From positions 186,001-250,000 of the forward strand of contig NZ_CP022369.1 in assembly GCF_003119115.1 (NCBI RefSeq): a stretch of 64,000 bases of DNA. Reading direction: 5' to 3'. Shown one piece after another: positions 44,103 through 52,735 of the stretch. Source of the stretch: Azospirillum sp. TSH58 (GTDB lineage Bacteria; Pseudomonadota; Alphaproteobacteria; Azospirillales; Azospirillaceae). Below the pieces are notes generated by a model. The model did not search any database. It was given only the letters and a program-made list of their open reading frames with translations, and had not been told where the DNA came from. The position numbers and the translations under genes were made by a program. Every line of letters begins with the position of its first letter. Position 1 is the stretch's first letter.

Positions 44103-45215
44103 TCAGCGGAGCACGAGCTTGCCGTTGTCCACCTTCATCTTCAGATAGGGCTGGCTGTCGCGCATCCGGTTCGCGTCGAAGGTGATCTGGCCGGTGGCGC
44201 CTTCATAGCCCTTGCCCAGCTCCTTCAGCGCCGCGCCGATGGCGGCCGGGTCGGTGCTGCCCGCCTTGTTGATGGCGGCGGCGGCGATCTTCACGGCGTC
44301 GTAGGTGTAACCGTTCCAGGTCGTGCGGAAGTCCTCGCCGTACTTCTTCTTGTAGGCGTCCTGGTAGGCGCCGCCGTTCGGGCCGATGTAGTTGACCTCG
44401 AGCCCGTACTGGCCCTGCTTGGTCTTCGGGTCGCTGTCGGCGGTGGACATGGACAAGAGATAGCCGTACCAGGGCGTCTCGTTCAGGCCCAGCTCGGACG
44501 CCTCGCGGTTGATGACGGCACCCTCGCGGCTGTAGGCGGAGTAGACGAACACGTCCGGCTTGGCCTGGGCGAGCTGTTGGAGTTCGCGCCGGTAGGTGGT
44601 CTGCCCCTCCGGATAGGCGATGGAGGCCAGCACCTGACCGCCCACCGCCTTGAAATGCTTGGTGAACTGTTCGATCACGCCCTGGCCGAAGGCGTTGTTG
44701 GGGGCGATGATGACCGCCTTGCGCCAGCCTTGGGCCATGATGTCGTCGGCGGCGAACTTCGTGGTCACATGGTCGAGGCCGACCAAGCTGAAATGCCCCT
44801 CGCCCAGGTCGCGCAGCAGGCCGCTGGTGCTGGCCGGGTTCAGGTGGATGCGCTTTTGCTGCACCAGATACTGGCCGATGGGCAGGGTGTTGCCCGACGA
44901 ATATTCGCCGATCACCAGCGGCACGTTGTTGACCGTCACCAGCTTGCGCGCGGCGTCGAGCGCGGAGGGCGGGCGCCCGCCGGAGTCCTCCACGATCACC
45001 TTCAGCGGCTGGCCGAGCACGCCGCCGTTGGCGTTCACCTCCTCCGTCGCGATCTCGATGCCGCGGAGCTGGTCGGCGCCGATGGTGGCGCTGGCGCCGG
45101 ACAGAGGAATCACCGCGCCGATGGAAACCGGCTCGGCCTGGGCGGAAAAAACATACGTTCCGCACAACAAAGTCATAGCAAGCGTAAAGCCGATCCTCTT
45201 GATCGAAGAAATCAT
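44103..45215 (-). CDS. Branched-chain amino-acid-type substrate-binding protein (LivK-like)
   Basis: A 370-residue periplasmic receptor with a signal peptide ending YVFSAQA. The mature start is EPVSIGAVIPLSGASATIGA, followed by QLRGIEIATEEVNANGGVLG, the usual Peripla_BP_6 pattern. DSGGRPPSALDAARKLV and IAYPEGQTTYRRELQQLAQA are further signatures. It is the first gene of the liv-type operon. The ligand may be a branched-chain amino acid, an amide or another small amide-like compound. Confidence 0.93.
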   Translation of the reverse strand: MISSIKRIGFTLAMTLLCGTYVFSAQAEPVSIGAVIPLSGASATIGADQLRGIEIATEEVNANGGVLGQPLKVIVEDSGGRPPSALDAARKLVTVNNVPLVIGEYSSGNTLPIGQYLVQQKRIHLNPASTSGLLRDLGEGHFSLVGLDHVTTKFAADDIMAQGWRKAVIIAPNNAFGQGVIEQFTKHFKAVGGQVLASIAYPEGQTTYRRELQQLAQAKPDVFVYSAYSREGAVINREASELGLNETPWYGYLLSMSTADSDPKTKQGQYGLEVNYIGPNGGAYQDAYKKKYGEDFRTTWNGYTYDAVKIAAAAINKAGSTDPAAIGAALKELGKGYEGATGQITFDANRMRDSQPYLKMKVDNGKLVLR

Positions 45216-45449
45216 GAAATGCCCCCTGTTCTTTGATTATGGGTGCGTCTGATGCACCGGTCCCATAGGCAAGGTTAGCGGGCAAAATTCCGCATTTGTA
45301 TCCGGAATTATTAGATTTTTCCCTTAATTGTTGCGGAAATCTGCCGAATTTCCGGAAAATTCTTGGTTCACCCCCGCAACTCTCCAGCCCCGTCGGGTCA
45401 CGTCGACAGCACCCCCCTCATCGGCGAGCCTCCGGGGGCCGCTCCAATA
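45216..45449. promoter_or_regulatory. AT-rich promoter region of the liv-type operon
   Basis: The sequence between about 45280 and 45365 is AT-rich and contains repeated CCGGAA/TTCCGG elements (around 45300 and 45350), some arranged as inverted repeats. They are plausible regulator sites for the leftward importer operon. The rest leads into transposase debris and holds no gene. Confidence 0.35.
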
Positions 45450-45785
45450 CGCAAGCGGCTCAAGGAATACGGATTCGCACCCACCCAGGTCACCACCGGT
45501 GAGCTACGGTTCTATGAAGCCGCCTTCCATGAGATTTGCCTATCGGCCCGCCACGAGCAGGGCCGCCGCAAAAACAACCGGGCCGAGGTCTCGCACCAGC
45601 CGCTGCGTCGCTGCGAACGCAAGATGCAGCGGTTCAAATCACCCGGGTCCGCCCAGCGCTTCGTCGCGATGCACGCCGCCTGCAACACCTTCAACCTATA
45701 GCGCCACTTGGTTTCCCGCCGCACCTTGCGCACCGTCCGGGTGCAGGCGATGACCGATTGGCAGGCCGCGACCGCCGCGGCATGA
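45450..45785 (+). pseudogene. IS6-family transposase, C-terminal part with in-frame stop
   Basis: The rightward frame gives RKRLKEYGFAPTQVTTGELR, then KNNRAEVSHQPLRRCERKMQ and RFKSPGSAQRFVAMHAACNT, which is the DDE-domain C-terminus of IS6-type transposases (E of NNRAEVSHQP). A TAG at 45699-45701 interrupts NL-stop-RHL, and the frame continues to a natural end at 45785. The N-terminal half is absent. An N-terminal scrap of the same family is at 18234-18323. Confidence 0.88.
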
Positions 45786-45875
45786 ACCCGTCAGGGGCTC
45801 CGGGCTTCCGGTGCGATGGTTCAGTTCACGTGACAAAGCCGTTCGTGTGTCCTGAAGGCGAGGGAGGACGGAAGC

Positions 45876-46034
45876 ATGGCCGGGCAACCTGGACTGTTCG
45901 ATCTGCAGGATCGCGACGCAGAACTGAGCAAGAGCGGCGATGGGCAGGCGTTCGGCGAAGATACGGCGCGGGCAGCCATGTACCTCGTACGAAGAGTGGA
46001 CTTCCTGAGCGTCCCAGCCATAGCATGCAGCTGA
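45876..46034 (+). pseudogene. IS5-family transposase, N-terminal fragment
   Basis: The ATG at 45876 opens MAGQPGLFDLQDRDAELSKS, the leader of the IS5-subgroup transposase whose later part is seen at 24649-24888. Homology fades after about 25 codons and an unrelated tail ends at 46034. No catalytic residues remain. Confidence 0.65.
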
Positions 46035-46139
46035 TCATCGCAGAACCTTTGCGGCTTGCCGCCGGCTTCGGGCGGGCGGCCGTTTCTGCACAAGACGCTT
46101 TACAAATTGCACCAGCCCAGTGGCACAGGGAGGCCTGAC

Positions 46140-46511
46140 ATGGTCGACACTCCGTGCCGACTGCCCAGCCTAGCGGTCGGAGCAATCATCGTTTCGTCGA
46201 TTGTTGCCGCGTCCGCGCACGCCGCGTCCGATGGACCAGGCAGCATCGGCTTCGGGCGCCACTTGGCCGAGGAGGTCTGCGGTGAGTGCCACCGCGTGTC
46301 GCAACCGCCAACGGCCAAGCCGCCCCCCATGCAGGAGGAGCTTGCTGCGCCCGACCTGGTGGAGCGAATGCGCGATCCAGGGGTGACCGAAATGGCCCTG
46401 CGCAGCTACCTGCGGACATCCCACCCAGTCATGCCGAACATCCGTCTGTCCATGGAAGAAACCGACGATGTCGTCGCGTACCTGATGTCCCTAAAGAAAG
46501 ACTTGCAATGA
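46140..46511 (+). CDS. Small c-type cytochrome
   Basis: A 123-residue periplasmic cytochrome. A signal peptide (VGAIIVSSIVAASAHA) precedes the heme site CGECH, with a likely axial Met in TSHPVMPNIRLSMEETDDVV. GGGAGG precedes the ATG at 46140. It shares its C-terminal pattern (P-x-MP-x-x-x-LS-x-x-E-x-DDV-x-AYL) with the next gene, to which it is coupled by an ATGA overlap. The partner oxidase is not in the window. Confidence 0.9.
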   Translation: MVDTPCRLPSLAVGAIIVSSIVAASAHAASDGPGSIGFGRHLAEEVCGECHRVSQPPTAKPPPMQEELAAPDLVERMRDPGVTEMALRSYLRTSHPVMPNIRLSMEETDDVVAYLMSLKKDLQ

Positions 46512-46834
46512 AGACGGGGCTATGCGCGGGGGTGTTGATGACGTTTTTCGCCATGGCGGACGTGACACAGGCGGCGGACGCGGAAGCGGGCAGAAGCATC
46601 GCCGAGCGTTGGTGCGCCGCCTGCCACCTGACTTCGGACAGCAATGCGGACAGCCATGTCGTGCGCGGCACCGACGCGGTTCCGACATTGGCCAGCATCG
46701 CGCGCGATCCGAATCGCAGTCCGAATTGGTTGCGGCAATGGCTGACCTTTCCTCACCCGCCGATGCCGGACCTGCACCTTTCACGCTCGGAGATCGATGA
46801 CGTTATCGCCTATCTGCAAGGGATGTCGCGCTAA
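46508..46834 (+). CDS. Small c-type cytochrome, paralogue of its neighbour
   Basis: A 108-residue protein with signal peptide GVLMTFFAMADVTQA, heme site CAACH, and the C-terminal HPPMPDLHLSRSEIDDVIAY. Its start overlaps the previous stop (46508-46511). The pair probably arose by duplication and may relay electrons in the periplasm under low oxygen. A half FNR-like motif, CTGGATCAA (46864-46872), lies just downstream, ahead of the next gene. Confidence 0.9.
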   Translation: MKTGLCAGVLMTFFAMADVTQAADAEAGRSIAERWCAACHLTSDSNADSHVVRGTDAVPTLASIARDPNRSPNWLRQWLTFPHPPMPDLHLSRSEIDDVIAYLQGMSR

Positions 46835-46936
46835 CGCGAGCCCAACCACTCCGCGCGGCGGGCCTGGATCAAGGTCGCAGGAGGCCGCCAACGTCCAGAA
46901 CGATCGTGAAGCAGACCTTCACATGGAGGGCTGAGC

Positions 46937-47916
46937 ATGAGAGCGATGATCCTGCCGCAGCCGCGCGCATCGCTGATTCCCGCCTCGCTGCGATCCAGAA
47001 CCAGGACCGGGCCAAATCCTGATCACTGTGCACGCCTGCGCGGTGTGCCGAACCGACCTGCACGTCATGGACGGCGAGTTGCCACATCACAAACGGCCAC
47101 TTATTCCCGGCCATGAGATCTTCGGGAGCATCCTCGAAACCGGGCCAGGCGTGGAGCGCCTTCATCTTGGGGACCGCGTGGGCATCGCCTGGCTCGGCTG
47201 GAGTTGCGGCGAATGCGTCTATTGCCGCTCGGGACGCGAGAACCTGTGCGACCGCGCGCTACACCGGCTATCAGATCGACGGCGGCTACGCCGAGATGGC
47301 GGTTGCCGACGCTCGCTACGCCTTTCCTGTCGACCGATTCTACACGGACATCGAAGCGGCACCGCTGATGTGCGCTGGCATGATCGGTTACCGCGCCCTC
47401 CGGGCCGTCGGGGAGGTGGAACGCCTGGGTCTATACGGCTTCGGGGCCGCTGCGCACATCGTCATCCGGATTGCCCGGCACCGGGGTCAGCGGGTTTTCG
47501 CTTTCACGCGGACTGGGGATGAGGCTGCACAGGCCCTGGCCCGTGATCTTGGCGCGGCATGGGCCGGCGGGTCTGGAGAGCCCCCTCCGGAGCCTCTGGA
47601 TGCCGCCATTCTCTTCGCCCCTGTCGGCGCGCTGATTCCAACGGCGCTGCGGGCGGTGGTGAAGGGGGGCACCGTCGTCTGCGCCGGCATCCACATGAGC
47701 GACAGACCCTCCTTCCCCTATGACATCCTATGGGGTGAGCGGGTGATCCGCTCCGTCGCCAATCTCACCCGCCGGGACGGGGAGGAGTTCCTGGCCCTTG
47801 CGCCCCGCATCCCCGTACGGACCCGCACAACGCCCTTTCGCCTCGCCCAGGCCGATGAAGCTGTGGAAGCGCTGCGCTGCGGGACCGTCACCGGAGCGGC
47901 GGTGCTGACCGTCTGA
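46937..47916 (+). pseudogene. Zinc-dependent alcohol dehydrogenase with two frameshifts
   Basis: Three reading frames together rebuild one MDR alcohol dehydrogenase of about 325 residues. Frame 1 from 46937: MRAMILPQPRASLIPASLRS. Frame 2 from about 47020: ILITVHACAVCRTDLHVMDG with the catalytic-zinc Cys, PGHEIFGSILETGPGVERLH and the four-Cys structural zinc loop CGECVYCRSGRENLC. Frame 3 from about 47266: RYTGYQIDGGYAEMAVADAR to the stop at 47916, with LYGFGAAAHIVIRIARHRGQ. The second shift looks like loss of two bases in a CGCGCG run at about 47262. It is non-functional unless the shifts are sequencing errors. Confidence 0.85.
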
Positions 47917-48158
47917 GATGGCGTCCTCCCGCTGTGCGCCCCTCATGTCGACCACACAACGCTGCTCCACATGTTGCCGCGGTTCCGATTCAAGTCTGCC
48001 CTGGCGGTGGAATTGACGGCCTGCCACGTTTGTCGACGCAGCATTGCGCTGTGCTGTCGCTGCTGGCACCCGTTCGAATTCAGAATTGCTCTCCCGGTCC
48101 TTGCCATACAGCATTTAAATCAACGGCCGAAGTCGATTAAGAATTACTGATGACAGAG

Positions 48159-49022
48159 TCAATCCGGTGCGGATCGACTGGGAAGCTCCATAACCTGACT
48201 TCCGCTCGCCCCAGGCGCGTCCAAGAAGGGTTCCCGGAAATCTTGTGGCAATCGACCGCGGTCCCGTGGATTGGTGAGTGGCAACGACACGTCCTGCTTG
48301 GCCAGTGGCTGAGGTGCCGTGGCGTCGTTCATCTCGGCCAGTTCAGTGAGCCGCATCCAATCGAGCACACGCAGGTGGCCTTTCGCAAAGGACAGCAGCC
48401 CAGCCGTACGCATCTCCTTGAGCGTCCGACAGACGTGGACCGGTGTCAGCCCTGTGGCATCGGCAATGAGAACCTGACTGATCGGCAGCGTCACGTCCGA
48501 AATGTCCGGTGCGGTTCTTTGCCGTTGCCGATTGTAAAGGGCAAGGAGAAGCCGGGCAATCCGCTCCGTGGCGGTGCGGGTGCCGAGCCCGCCCAGGAGC
48601 CGCCAATCAGAGATCGTTTCGGCAGCGAGCAAGGATGCCATCCGCAAGGCAACGTTCGGCACCTGTTGGCAAAAGCGCATCAGGGAATGGCGTGGCATCG
48701 GACAGACGATCAGATCGGTGAGCGCTTCAACCGTGCAGGGCATGCCACCGTCGGGAGCCCGCTCGAAACCGATCAGGTTTCCCGGCATGACGAAACGCAG
48801 CACTTGGCGCCGACCGTTCTCGTGCATCATGGACGCCAGCGCCCAGCCACGGCGAACGATGTAGACCATCTCGTTTTCGTCACCTTCGACAAACAAACTG
48901 GCGCCGGCACGGATGGTGCGGACCGGGCGTTTGATCGCCGCCCAGCTGGGCAACTGTTCATCCGCAACGCTTGCACACAACCCGTCACGTCGCAGCGGGC
49001 ACGCTTGGCAGTCTGATTGCAT
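48159..49022 (-). CDS. Crp/Fnr-family regulator with N-terminal cysteine cluster (FNR-type)
   Basis: A 287-residue regulator. DCQACPLRRDGLC at residues 4-16 gives Cys5, Cys8 and Cys16. Cys107 in ALTDLIVCPMP is in the right area for the fourth ligand, so an oxygen-sensing 4Fe-4S cluster as in FNR/FnrN is likely. The cyclic-nucleotide-like domain (about 35-150) and the C-terminal helix-turn-helix VLIADATGLTPVHVCRTLKE follow. It lies 21 bases after the 141-residue protein gene, probably in one operon, with a good FNR box at 49640 upstream of both. It is the probable controller of this stress island. Confidence 0.9.
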   Translation of the reverse strand: MQSDCQACPLRRDGLCASVADEQLPSWAAIKRPVRTIRAGASLFVEGDENEMVYIVRRGWALASMMHENGRRQVLRFVMPGNLIGFERAPDGGMPCTVEALTDLIVCPMPRHSLMRFCQQVPNVALRMASLLAAETISDWRLLGGLGTRTATERIARLLLALYNRQRQRTAPDISDVTLPISQVLIADATGLTPVHVCRTLKEMRTAGLLSFAKGHLRVLDWMRLTELAEMNDATAPQPLAKQDVSLPLTNPRDRGRLPQDFREPFLDAPGASGSQVMELPSRSAPD

Positions 49023-49043
49023 GACCGCCTCCTCAGCCTGGAG

Positions 49044-49469
49044 TCAGTGCGAAAGGCTTGGCCGCTCCAGCGGAAGCAGCTGAGCCTGGGCCATGGCGTC
49101 GAAAAAAGCGGACAGAATGACATGGGGCGCCACAGGACCTCCCGGCGCCTCCTGAGCCACTTTGAAAGCATCGAACATCGCGCATGCGACCGCCAGCTTC
49201 GCGGCGATCCCGAGAGGCGTGTGTGCCGGCGTGCAGACGAGTGACCGCAACACGCTCTGGCAGTCCATCTCCATTGTCCGGTCCGGCGCCTCGCTTGCAA
49301 CGGACCGGACGCGGTCCATTGCTTCGGCCTGTCCCACCTCGTGTACCCATTGAAAGAGAAACAGCAAATCCTGATCGCGATGCCTGCCGCTCGCCAGGGC
49401 CAAGGCAATCGCGTTCATGAGTTCGGCATGGAGATGATCGACTTCCGCAAGGTCACCGGTTGGCATCAT
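49044..49469 (-). CDS. Hypothetical helical protein upstream of the FNR-type regulator
   Basis: 141 residues, not recognised. It looks all-helical and cytoplasmic, with two cysteines (about residues 70 and 78, in MDCQSVLRSLVCTPAHTPLG), AAKLAVACAMFDAFKVAQ in the middle and an ordinary amphipathic C-terminal helix. It is the first gene of the regulator operon, so it may modulate the regulator or respond to the same signal. Codon use looks native. Confidence 0.7.
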   Translation of the reverse strand: MMPTGDLAEVDHLHAELMNAIALALASGRHRDQDLLFLFQWVHEVGQAEAMDRVRSVASEAPDRTMEMDCQSVLRSLVCTPAHTPLGIAAKLAVACAMFDAFKVAQEAPGGPVAPHVILSAFFDAMAQAQLLPLERPSLSH

Positions 49470-49639
49470 GGCCGCCTCCTGTGCAATGCACGGGGTTAAG
49501 CTTGAGCACCGCCCTCATCAGGAAAAAGTGGCTTCGAAAACTCGGTTGGGGCTGAGGCGCAGCCACGGGTTTTTCGCCGCCGATCTTTCAACGCTTGGGC
49601 TCATCACGGCAACAGTCCCTCATTGTGCCGCTGATTGAC

Positions 49640-49653
49640 TTGATCTGGATCAC
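49640..49653. promoter_or_regulatory. FNR/Anr-type binding site
   Basis: TTGAT-CTGG-ATCAC differs from the FNR consensus TTGAT-N4-ATCAA at one position. It lies between the leftward regulator operon (start 49469) and the rightward histidine kinase gene (start 49931), about 170 and 280 bases away respectively. It fits oxygen control or autoregulation of the FNR-type gene. Confidence 0.65.
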
Positions 49654-49654
49654 C

Positions 49655-49925
49655 ATCCGACACGGCTATTCTAATGAGACAAAACATAACCGCAAAATAG
49701 GCCGACGAGACTCCATCATACCGTTTGCAGCATACGCAATTAGTAGCATCATCAATGCCAGATATAATAAGAAGAACTATCACGAAATACATGATTCATG
49801 TTATGACAAATCATGAACAAACAACAATGTTCTGGATTATGAAATTATTGCATACCTTGTCAGGAAGAGTATAAATAGTATAGCATTTAAAATATTAACG
49901 GCAACTTTTTGATGACCAAGAGGTT
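49655..49925. other. AT-rich leader region before the histidine kinase gene
   Basis: About 270 bases are strongly AT-rich, unlike anything else in the window, with stop codons in all frames. CATGATT (49790-49796) and AATCATG (49809-49815) form a 7-bp inverted repeat. GTATAAATAGTATA near 49870 looks like a strong -10 region. It may be a long regulated promoter or leader RNA, or a scar of foreign DNA. No coding signal is seen. Confidence 0.5.
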
Positions 49926-49930
49926 TGGCA

Positions 49931-51646
49931 ATGCAACTCTTAGCCAGCATCTCGCCGAACTCTCCACCTCCCATAGGTTTGGCGCGACGGAACATCAGCC
50001 GCCATCTTCTCAGCGTCGTGGTCACGGCCTTGGCGGCCATGGCGGTCATTGCCGTCAGCTTGGTCGCCTGGAATCTGGCAACACAGCGCCGGTTTGCCGC
50101 CGCCGAGATGGCCATCACGGTCCGCGCCATCGCGGCGGCTCTCGATCAGCAACTGCTCGTCACCACCTCGGCCCTGGAGGGGCTTGCCGCGACGATGGTC
50201 GTGGATGGCGATCCGGAACGGCTTTATCGCGTCGCTCAGGCGGTCAAGGACAAGCATTCCCACTGGTCGCACATAACGCTTCGCGATGCCGATGGAAGCG
50301 TGGTGTTCAGCACCAAAGTTCCATACGGAACGCCCGTGCCGACGGTTGCCGACATCAGCCCCGAGTTGGCCAAGGCGACGACCACCGGACAACCGCAGAT
50401 TTCCGGCCTGTTGTACGGACCCATCGCCAACGAGCATGTCGGCGCCGTCCTGATGCCCATTCAGGCAAAGGAAGGCAAGCGTTACGCACTCATCGCGGTG
50501 GTGACGACCTCGAAATGGGAAACCCTCCTTCGCGAGCAGCCGATCTCCGACGGTTGGGTGGCTGGGATCATCGACCGGAACGGGGTGGTCGTCGCGCGAA
50601 CGCGCGCTGCCGAACGGTTCGTCGGCAAACCAGCCCCCGGGTGGGTTCAAAAGGCGATCCAGACGGCGCCGACCGGGCAGGCAACCGGCCCCGCTCTGGA
50701 GGGAGAGCCGTTGGAGCTCGTTTTCTCGCGTTCAAAGGTGTCGGGATGGACGGTCGCGTTCGCCGCGCCGGCCTCCGTGTTCGAGGAGCCCCTGCGGCGA
50801 TCGCTGTGGTCGGCGGCCCCCATCAGTGCCCTTGCGCTCGGCTGCGCCTCCCTCCTGGTGCTGCGCTACGCCCGTCGGCTGTCCAGGTCGGTGACCGGGC
50901 TGGCGCAGGTTGCGGCAGCGTTGCAGACACCCGGAGCGGCGTTGCCGCCGCCGCCGCCGACCAACCTGGAGGAATTGGCCTCGGTCTACGACACGATGCG
51001 GAACACCAGCGTGCTCCTGCGCCGGGCGGAAGACCAGCGGATCATGTCGATGCGCGAACTTCAGCACCGGGTCAAGAACGACCTCCAGGCGATCCTGAGC
51101 CTGCTTGCGTTGGAAGGCGGCCAAGCCAAGTGCGAAGAAACCATCCGCATCCTGGAAGAACTTCAGGGACGGGTCGAGGCGCTTCGCCTCGTCCATTCGC
51201 GCATGTATGAGGCCAGCCAGGTCGGCGTCGTGGAGTTGGGAGACTATCTTGTGGAATTGTGCGCCAACGCCGTAGCCCTTCATGGACGCGGCCTTGCCGG
51301 TGGCATCGCGCTGCGAGCCAGCGTCGACCATGTGTATGTCGACCACAACACCGCCGTCTCACTCGGGCTGATCGCCAACGAGTTCATCACCAACAGTGCC
51401 AAGCATGCGTTCCCACAGGGAAGCGGGACGATCACCCTCGCCTTACTCGTGACGAAGCCAGGGAAGATCCATCTGAGGCTGTCCGACAACGGCGTTGGCC
51501 TGCCGCCGGAGCGGGTACGGTCCTCCGGCCTCGAATTGATCACCATGCTGGCCGAGCAGGTTGGCGCGGAGTCGGTGTGGACAACCTCGCCGCAAACCAG
51601 TTTGCGGCTGACCCTTCACATCGGAGACGCAGGACACACCGATTGA
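49931..51646 (+). CDS. Sensor histidine kinase, HWE/HisKA_2 type
   Basis: A 571-residue membrane kinase. One helix near residues 28-48 (VVVTALAAMAVIAVSLVAW) and a second near 280-300 (APISALALGCASLLVL) bracket a periplasmic sensor domain. After a linker comes the H-box MRELQHRVKNDLQAILSLLA (phospho-His about residue 379), then the ATPase N-box LIANEFITNSAKHAFPQGSG and G-box DNGVGLPPERVRSSGLELI. Such kinases usually act in general stress response or light/redox signalling. No response regulator is adjacent. The ATG at 49931 is preferred over a TTG two codons earlier. Confidence 0.92.
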   Translation: MQLLASISPNSPPPIGLARRNISRHLLSVVVTALAAMAVIAVSLVAWNLATQRRFAAAEMAITVRAIAAALDQQLLVTTSALEGLAATMVVDGDPERLYRVAQAVKDKHSHWSHITLRDADGSVVFSTKVPYGTPVPTVADISPELAKATTTGQPQISGLLYGPIANEHVGAVLMPIQAKEGKRYALIAVVTTSKWETLLREQPISDGWVAGIIDRNGVVVARTRAAERFVGKPAPGWVQKAIQTAPTGQATGPALEGEPLELVFSRSKVSGWTVAFAAPASVFEEPLRRSLWSAAPISALALGCASLLVLRYARRLSRSVTGLAQVAAALQTPGAALPPPPPTNLEELASVYDTMRNTSVLLRRAEDQRIMSMRELQHRVKNDLQAILSLLALEGGQAKCEETIRILEELQGRVEALRLVHSRMYEASQVGVVELGDYLVELCANAVALHGRGLAGGIALRASVDHVYVDHNTAVSLGLIANEFITNSAKHAFPQGSGTITLALLVTKPGKIHLRLSDNGVGLPPERVRSSGLELITMLAEQVGAESVWTTSPQTSLRLTLHIGDAGHTD

Positions 51647-51730
51647 AGCCGGGGCTTGCTAACCTGGGTTAAGGTCCACGCGGTTCGATCCGGCCAGACT
51701 GCAGTCACACCCGTGACCAGGGAGGCCGTC

Positions 51731-52039
51731 ATGATGATCACGATCGAGGACTGCATCGGGCTGAGTGGGCTGACCCGCGAGGAGATCGACGCCATCGCCG
51801 AGCATGAGCATTTGCCGGAGATCGTCGCCGCGGAACTCGGCTCCTACCTCGACCAGACCCCGGAGGGACAACGCACCATCCGCCGCATGATCGAGGATGA
51901 CATTGCCCATGCCATGGCCTGCCGGGACATGAAGCGCGCCGGTATCCTGAAGATCGTTCTGGCGCATTACGTCCGCCATCACGAGAACGAGGAAGCGGTG
52001 CGCAAGGGAGAGGGCGATGGTCACCACACAATCGCCTGA
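51731..52039 (+). CDS. Small conserved-looking helical protein
   Basis: 102 residues, not recognised. MMITIEDCIGLSGLTREEID followed by AIAEHEHLPEIVAAELGSYL suggests a helical bundle; the C-terminus is His- and Glu-rich (HYVRHHENEE). GGGAGG precedes the ATG. A palindrome, CTAAC-CTGG-GTTAA (51659-51672), resembling a degenerate FNR site lies about 60 bases upstream. It overlaps the next frame by 23 bases. Its position suggests membership of the low-oxygen regulon. Confidence 0.75.
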   Translation: MMITIEDCIGLSGLTREEIDAIAEHEHLPEIVAAELGSYLDQTPEGQRTIRRMIEDDIAHAMACRDMKRAGILKIVLAHYVRHHENEEAVRKGEGDGHHTIA

Positions 52040-52562
52040 CAGGGACGACTTGCGGACCGCCAAGGGCGGCGCACCGCCCCGGCTCGCAGCCGCGCCGGGG
52101 CCTCAGGACGGGGCTTTTCCCAGCCCGCCGGCCCGCAGCCGCGCCACCGCCCGCCGAAGCCCCGCCTACAGCTTTCCCTACCTGCCGATCCGCGGTGAGT
52201 TGATTGACCACCTCGTGCACGCTTGGCAGAGCCGATTCACACTGTCGGTTTCTCCGGCGACCTTGGCGCTCGCCTTCGCCGACTGGACCATGCACGGACA
52301 CAAAACCGGCATCATCGCGGGGCCCGACAACCCCAAAATCCACTTCCGCCTCACGGAACGCGAGGCCGACGCCCGCTACACCGATCCCGACACCTGGATC
52401 GCGACGGCACCGCTGCGCTCCGGCTCCTGGTGGCCGGCATGGACCGATTGGTTGATGCGCCGATCCTCGTCCAAGCATCCGCCCCCACCGACCTTTGGCG
52501 AACCTGAACGGGGCTACCCACCCCTGGGGCCGGCTCCGGGCCGCTACGTGCTGGAGCCATGA
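52017..52562 (+). pseudogene. PHA synthase (PhaC) with its central catalytic part deleted
   Basis: An intact 181-codon frame with a good ribosome site (AAGGGAGAGGG). Residues about 48-93 (SPAYSFPYLPIRGELIDHLV, then HAWQSRFTLSVSPATLALAF) resemble the PhaC N-terminal region. From GHKTGIIAGPDNPKIHF onward (with PDTWIATAPLRSGSWWPAWT and GYPPLGPAPGRYVLE) it is the PhaC C-terminus, starting right at the catalytic-His segment (usually GGHNAGIV). Roughly 350-400 residues, including the lipase-box Cys and the Asp, are absent, yet the frame is preserved. It cannot polymerise PHA; a residual granule-binding role is conceivable. Confidence 0.8.
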
Positions 52563-52613
52563 ATTCCTTTCGGTGCGGACGGTCGCCGTGACGGTCCCGG
52601 CGTCCGCGCCGCC

Positions 52614-52649
52614 CCCGTCTTTATCCAGGTTCCCGTCTTTATCCAGGTT
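52614..52649 (+). repeat. Two perfect 18-bp tandem repeats with FNR-like halves
   Basis: CCCGTCTTTATCCAGGTT is repeated head-to-tail at 52614-52631 and 52632-52649. The second copy continues into AA, giving TTTAT-CCAG-GTTAA (52638-52651), a degenerate FNR-like palindrome about 85 bases before the universal stress protein start. It may be a duplicated operator. Confidence 0.5.
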
Positions 52650-52735
52650 AATGTCGCGATCCTCATACGTGCCAATGCTGTCTCACGATGCTCGTCGGGC
52701 GACAACGCCCCTTCACACGACCAGGAGACGCGGCC

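Noticed and set aside
46859-46872. A full FNR box before the alcohol dehydrogenase remnant
   Set aside because: Only the right half (CTGGATCAA) matches; the left half, CGGGC, does not.
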